DNA from: Carnobacterium_B sp040274945
Lineage (GTDB): Bacteria; Bacillota; Bacilli; Lactobacillales; Carnobacteriaceae
DNA: 64,000 bases
Assembly (NCBI RefSeq): GCF_040274945.1
Contig: NZ_JBEMAR010000004.1
Location: forward strand, 124,001-188,000
Direction: 5' to 3'
Position 1 is the first letter of the stretch; every line of letters starts with the position of its first letter. The position numbers were made by a program, and so were the translations under genes. The notes under the pieces were generated by a model. It made no database searches and was not told the origin of the DNA. It was given only the letters and a program-made list of their open reading frames with translations. Shown one piece after another: positions 60,541-64,000 of the stretch.

Positions 60541-61083
60541 ATGGAAATTGGAAATCGAATTAAAAATTTAAGAATTCAAAAAAATCTAACACAAGAAGAG
60601 TTAGCAGAACGTACTAATTTGAGTAAAGGATATATTTCTCAAGTTGAAAGAGATTTAAGTGTACCTTCGATGGAAGTCTTTTTTGACATTTTAGAAGTTT
60701 TGGGATGCAGTCCAAAAGATTTCTTCGACGAAAAACAGGAAGAACAACGAGTGGTTTATACAAATGATGAGATGACTGTTTATGAAGATGATGAAAAAGG
60801 GTATGAGATAAAGTGGCTTGTACCTGAATCCAATGAAAATGAAATGGAACCTGTTTTTCTTAAATTTGCTGAAAAAGGTCAATTTAAAGAATTTAGTCCT
60901 TCATTATCCGAGACATTTGGCTATGTTTTAGAAGGCGAAATTTGTATTGAAATCGGATTAAAGAGGTATTTTGCTAAAAAAGGCGAATCGATTTATTTTC
61001 ATGCTACTCAAAATCATCAACTGATGAATCAATTCAACGGTGAGAGTTTATTATTGTTAGTAGTGACAGATTCTTATCTTTAA
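60541..61083 (+). CDS. potR: XRE-cupin transcriptional regulator of the pot operon
   Basis: A 180-residue regulator. Residues 5-60 form an XRE helix-turn-helix (IKNLRIQKNLTQEELAERTN), and residues 105-175 a small cupin domain (SETFGYVLEGEICIEIG). This PuuR/PotR architecture senses small ligands, here probably polyamines, as potABCD follows after 72 bases. GAAGGAGATTTTTT precedes the ATG; the longer upstream frame includes the operator repeats. It likely represses its own operon. Confidence 0.9.
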   Translation: MEIGNRIKNLRIQKNLTQEELAERTNLSKGYISQVERDLSVPSMEVFFDILEVLGCSPKDFFDEKQEEQRVVYTNDEMTVYEDDEKGYEIKWLVPESNENEMEPVFLKFAEKGQFKEFSPSLSETFGYVLEGEICIEIGLKRYFAKKGESIYFHATQNHQLMNQFNGESLLLLVVTDSYL

Positions 61084-61155
61084 TAATTCCTTCCACTAAG
61101 GTTTTTGGAGCTATCTGGTAAAAAAGTTGAAATTCATTATAAGGGAGAAAAACAA

Positions 61156-62250
61156 ATGACAAATAGTGCAATTATTACATTTGAGAATGTAAAAAAACAA
61201 TACGATGATGATGAACCCGTTTTAAAAAATATCAATTTTGAAATTGAACAGGGAAAATTCTATACATTGCTTGGACCATCCGGATGTGGGAAAACAACCA
61301 TTTTAAATTTGATTGCTGGTTTCACGGAGACATCAGAAGGTACGATCACATTGGATGGAAAAAAAGTAAATGATGTTCCTGCTAATAAACGTAAAGTAAA
61401 TACAGTTTTTCAAGACTATGCCTTATTTCCACATATGAATGTTTTTGAAAATGTAGCTTTTGGCTTAAGAATCAAAAAATTAGATAAAAAAGTTATCAAA
61501 GATAAAGTAGAAAACGTATTGAAAATGGTTCAATTATCGGGCTATGAAGACCGTGCAATCAGTGAAATGTCTGGTGGACAACGTCAACGTGTAGCTATTG
61601 CACGTGCCCTAGTAAATGAACCAGAAGTTTTGTTATTAGATGAGCCTTTATCCGCACTTGATTTAAAATTGAGAACAGAAATGCAATATGAACTGCGTGA
61701 ACTGCAACAACGTTTGGGTATCACATTTGTGTTTGTTACTCATGACCAAGAAGAAGCGTTAGCAATGAGTGATGAAATATTTGTTATGAAAAATGGCGAG
61801 ATTATTCAAAGCGGCACTCCAGTAGATATTTACGATGAACCAATCAACCGGTATGTTGCAGATTTTATCGGAGAGAGCAATATTGTTAAAGGCACGATGG
61901 TCCAAGACTATGAGGTTTCTTTTGTCGGCCATACTTTTGAATGTGTAGATGCAGGGATGAAATCGAATGAAAAAGTTGAAATTGTTTTACGTCCAGAAGA
62001 CTTAGCCTTAACAACAGTAGAAAAAGGGAAGTTAACGGTTAAAGTAGATACTCAATTGTTCCGTGGTGTACATTATGAAATTATCGGACATGACCGGGAA
62101 AACAATGAATGGATGGTACATTCGACTAAAAAAGCAGTCGTGGGAAATGAAGTAGGCTTGTATTTTGAACCGGAAGATATCCACGTTATGCGATTTAATG
62201 AAACAGAACAAGACTTTGATGCTCGTCTTGAAAGCTACGAAGAAGAATAG
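61156..62250 (+). CDS. potA: Spermidine/putrescine ABC transporter ATPase PotA
   Basis: A 364-residue ATPase. The N-terminal domain has GPSGCGKTT near residue 42, MSGGQRQR near 140, LLLDEPLSALDLKLR and FVTHDQEEAL. A C-terminal OB-fold/TOBE domain starts near residue 240 (IYDEPINRYVADFIGESNIVKG), where polyamine uptake is feedback-regulated. The ATG is placed at 61156 behind AAGGGAG. First of a tight potABCD run. Confidence 0.95.
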   Translation: MTNSAIITFENVKKQYDDDEPVLKNINFEIEQGKFYTLLGPSGCGKTTILNLIAGFTETSEGTITLDGKKVNDVPANKRKVNTVFQDYALFPHMNVFENVAFGLRIKKLDKKVIKDKVENVLKMVQLSGYEDRAISEMSGGQRQRVAIARALVNEPEVLLLDEPLSALDLKLRTEMQYELRELQQRLGITFVFVTHDQEEALAMSDEIFVMKNGEIIQSGTPVDIYDEPINRYVADFIGESNIVKGTMVQDYEVSFVGHTFECVDAGMKSNEKVEIVLRPEDLALTTVEKGKLTVKVDTQLFRGVHYEIIGHDRENNEWMVHSTKKAVVGNEVGLYFEPEDIHVMRFNETEQDFDARLESYEEE

Positions 62251-62260
62251 GAGGAGAACA

Positions 62261-63076
62261 ATGACGAAAAAATCTAATGTGTTTTATTTTATACCGTACA
62301 CTTTTTGGTTGCTCTTATTTGTTGTTGCTCCTTTACTCTTAATTGTGTATCAATCATTTTTTACTGTTGATGGACAATTTACTTTAGGGAATTATCAAAC
62401 GTATTTTCAATCAGGTACATATCTTAGAATGACCTTAAACTCATTTTGGTATGCATTCCTCATTACATTATTTACTTTGCTAATAAGTTACCCAACTGCG
62501 TATTTTTTGAGTAAAACAAAGCACAAACAATTGTGGCTATTATTGATTATTTTACCAACTTGGATCAATTTGTTACTAAAAGCCTATGCGTTTATCGGAA
62601 TTTTTAGTGCAAATGGTACAGTGAACGATTTTCTTTCTTTTGTCGGAATAGGAAGACAGCAGTTACTATTTACTGATTTTAGTTTCTTAGCGGTTGCAAC
62701 GTATATCGAAATTCCATTTATGATTTTGCCTATATTCAATGCACTTGAAGAGATGAATCCTTCTTTTATTCGAGCAAGTCGTGACTTAGGCGCAAATAGT
62801 TTTGAAACGTTTAGAAGAGTAGTGTTTCCTTTAACGCTAAATGGTGTTAAAAGTGGCGTTCAAGCGGTTTTTATTCCTTCTTTATCCCTTTTCATGTTGA
62901 CACGTTTAATCGGAGGGAATCGAGTGATCACTTTAGGAACAGCTATTGAGCAACACTTCTTAGTTACCCAAAACTGGGGTATGGGTTCGACGATTGGTGT
63001 TGTATTGATCATTGCAATGATCCTTATCATGCTCTTTACGGGAGAAAAGAAAAAGAAAGGGGCAGTTCGTAAATGA
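62261..63076 (+). CDS. potB: Spermidine/putrescine ABC transporter permease PotB
   Basis: A 271-residue permease with six helices. The EAA loop reads RASRDLGANSFETFRRVVFPLT near residue 172. The start at 62261 follows TAGGAGGAGAAC, ten bases after potA ends; the longer frame inside potA is rejected. Overlaps potC by four bases (ATGA). Forms the membrane channel with PotC. Confidence 0.95.
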   Translation: MTKKSNVFYFIPYTFWLLLFVVAPLLLIVYQSFFTVDGQFTLGNYQTYFQSGTYLRMTLNSFWYAFLITLFTLLISYPTAYFLSKTKHKQLWLLLIILPTWINLLLKAYAFIGIFSANGTVNDFLSFVGIGRQQLLFTDFSFLAVATYIEIPFMILPIFNALEEMNPSFIRASRDLGANSFETFRRVVFPLTLNGVKSGVQAVFIPSLSLFMLTRLIGGNRVITLGTAIEQHFLVTQNWGMGSTIGVVLIIAMILIMLFTGEKKKKGAVRK

Positions 63077-63906
63077 AAAAAAAGCGATTTAAATGGTCCA
63101 ACCTCTACTTGATTTTTGCCTTTATCGTTTTATATGCACCGATTGCTTTCTTGATCTTTTACTCGTTTAATGATGGCGGAACAATGAATAGTTTTACAGG
63201 TTTTACACTAGATAATTATGTCTCAGTATTTGAAGATACACGATTGATCGGTATTGTTTTAGATACCCTTCTCATTGCGTTGCTGTCTTCATTATTAGCA
63301 ACAACTATCGGAACATTTGGAGCAATTGGAATTTACTTTTTGAAAAAAAGGAAAACAAGAAATGCTGTACTAAGCTTCAATAATATTTTGTTGGTTTCTC
63401 CTGACGTGATTATAGGGGCAAGTTTTTTGATCTTGTTTACCTTTATCGGATTTCGTCTAGGGTTTATATCAGTATTGTTATCCCATGTTGCTTTTAGTAT
63501 TCCGATTGTCGTGTTAATGGTTTTGCCAAAGTTGCAAGAAATGAATGATACGATGATTAAAGCAGCACGAGATTTAGGTGCAAATACTTGGCAAGTACTG
63601 ACAAAAGTAGTTCTTCCCAGCATTACTCCGGGTATTTTAGCAGGTTATTTTATGGCGTTTACTTACTCGTTAGATGATTTTGCGGTAACCTTCTTTGTCA
63701 CAGGAAATGGGTTCACAACCTTAGCTGTAGAGATTTACTCACGAGCTCGACAAGGAGTGAGCTTGGAAATCAATGCTCTAAGTGCTTTAATGTTTGTCTT
63801 TGCATTGATTCTAGTGATTGGTTATTACTTTATCCAACAGCACAATTTAACAAAAAAACAAAAGAACAAAAAAAGACAACATGCTGAGGCGGTGGGCATG
63901 CGATGA
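63073..63906 (+). CDS. potC: Spermidine/putrescine ABC transporter permease PotC
   Basis: A 277-residue permease with six helices and EAA loop KAARDLGANTWQVLTKVVLPSIT near residue 160. The segment LDDFAVTFFVTG is typical of PotC. It overlaps potB and potD by four bases each (ATGA), so the genes are translationally coupled. Confidence 0.95.
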   Translation: MKKKRFKWSNLYLIFAFIVLYAPIAFLIFYSFNDGGTMNSFTGFTLDNYVSVFEDTRLIGIVLDTLLIALLSSLLATTIGTFGAIGIYFLKKRKTRNAVLSFNNILLVSPDVIIGASFLILFTFIGFRLGFISVLLSHVAFSIPIVVLMVLPKLQEMNDTMIKAARDLGANTWQVLTKVVLPSITPGILAGYFMAFTYSLDDFAVTFFVTGNGFTTLAVEIYSRARQGVSLEINALSALMFVFALILVIGYYFIQQHNLTKKQKNKKRQHAEAVGMR

Positions 63907-64000
63907 AAAAATTACTATTCATGGTTTTATCTATTCTTGTAGTTTGTGGGGGCTTGTACCTCGGTGCAGATCAACTCGAAAAGGCACAAGGAATTACAGG
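63903..64000 (+). CDS. potD: Spermidine/putrescine-binding lipoprotein PotD, 5' part
   Basis: Only the first 32 codons are inside the window. MKKLLFMVLSILVVCGGLYL is a signal peptide with a lipobox-like VVCG, so the mature protein is probably anchored at Cys-15. Its place right after potC, with a four-base overlap, identifies it as the polyamine-binding component. Confidence 0.85.
   Translation, partial: MKKLLFMVLSILVVCGGLYLGADQLEKAQGIT

Noticed and set aside
1..64000. CRISPR arrays, tRNA or rRNA genes, insertion sequences, prophage or toxin-antitoxin loci
   Set aside because: I looked on both strands for spaced direct repeats, cloverleaf or rRNA-like sequence, transposases and phage genes and found none I could support by reading.

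Overview
The window looks like chromosome of a low-GC Gram-positive of the order Lactobacillales. AT-rich DNA, strong AGGAGG-type ribosome sites, frequent GTG/TTG starts, tight operons and closely spaced intrinsic terminators all fit. The mix of Ktr potassium uptake, fused glutamine-type binding-protein/permease genes, YhgE/Pip, a murB-pot cluster and an hrtRBA-type haem exporter suggests Carnobacteriaceae or Enterococcaceae, with Carnobacterium my best guess (inference from gene content only). I saw no rRNA, tRNA, insertion sequence, prophage or CRISPR array. Most of the window is ordinary core and near-core genome.

Layout. 0-2.2 kb: end of a TetR regulator, then a permease and ATPase behind a 24-bp perfect palindrome, matching hrtRBA. 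2.2-3.8 kb: a nested inverted-repeat element and a DAACS symporter. 3.9-6.9 kb: a one-carbon folate operon (fhs, fchA, 5-formyl-THF cyclo-ligase). 6.9-7.2 kb: a candidate structured ncRNA on the minus strand. 7.2-12.7 kb: an acyl-CoA thioesterase, sbcD-sbcC and a papain-like NlpC/P60 relative. 13-15 kb: two GT8 glycosyltransferases behind two cre-like sites. 15.2-18.8 kb: a heterodimeric ABC exporter. 19-26 kb: acyl-ACP thioesterase, asparaginase, DbpA-type helicase, a diguanylate cyclase, an ABC-F ATPase and a dps gene with a PerR-like box. 26-34 kb: an unrecognised protein, a 2-hydroxyacid dehydrogenase, a frameshifted amino-acid binding protein with its permease, BrnQ, a nucleoside deoxyribosyltransferase and a 3D-domain cell-wall protein. 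34-40 kb: uvrC, two HesB-like proteins, an Rrf2 regulator with an operator, and the large YhgE/Pip protein. 40-51 kb: two paralogous glutamine-type ABC operons, both on the minus strand, flanking acetyltransferases, a LURP-one-like protein, a YvrJ protein, a Cof phosphatase, ung, pta, an NAD(P)-binding protein and tsaE. 51-56 kb: a DEDDh exonuclease, a P2-type cation ATPase under a yybP-ykoY-type (Mn2+) riboswitch, and exonuclease III. 56-64 kb: an oxidoreductase, ktrB-ktrA, murB, and a cupin regulator followed by potABCD, cut by the window edge.

How the genes fit together. Several loci pair a transporter with a visible control element: a TetR palindrome for the haem exporter, a Mn2+ riboswitch with terminator for the cation ATPase, GTAAAC repeats for polyamine uptake, an Rrf2 palindrome before yhgE, and a PerR-like box at dps. 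Together they suggest attention to metal, haem and peroxide balance. The most rewarding items are the riboswitch-ATPase unit with its long leader, the minus-strand ncRNA beside the folate operon, the near-identical glnQ copies and the one-base frameshift in the binding-protein gene. I did not find a clearly new multi-gene system.
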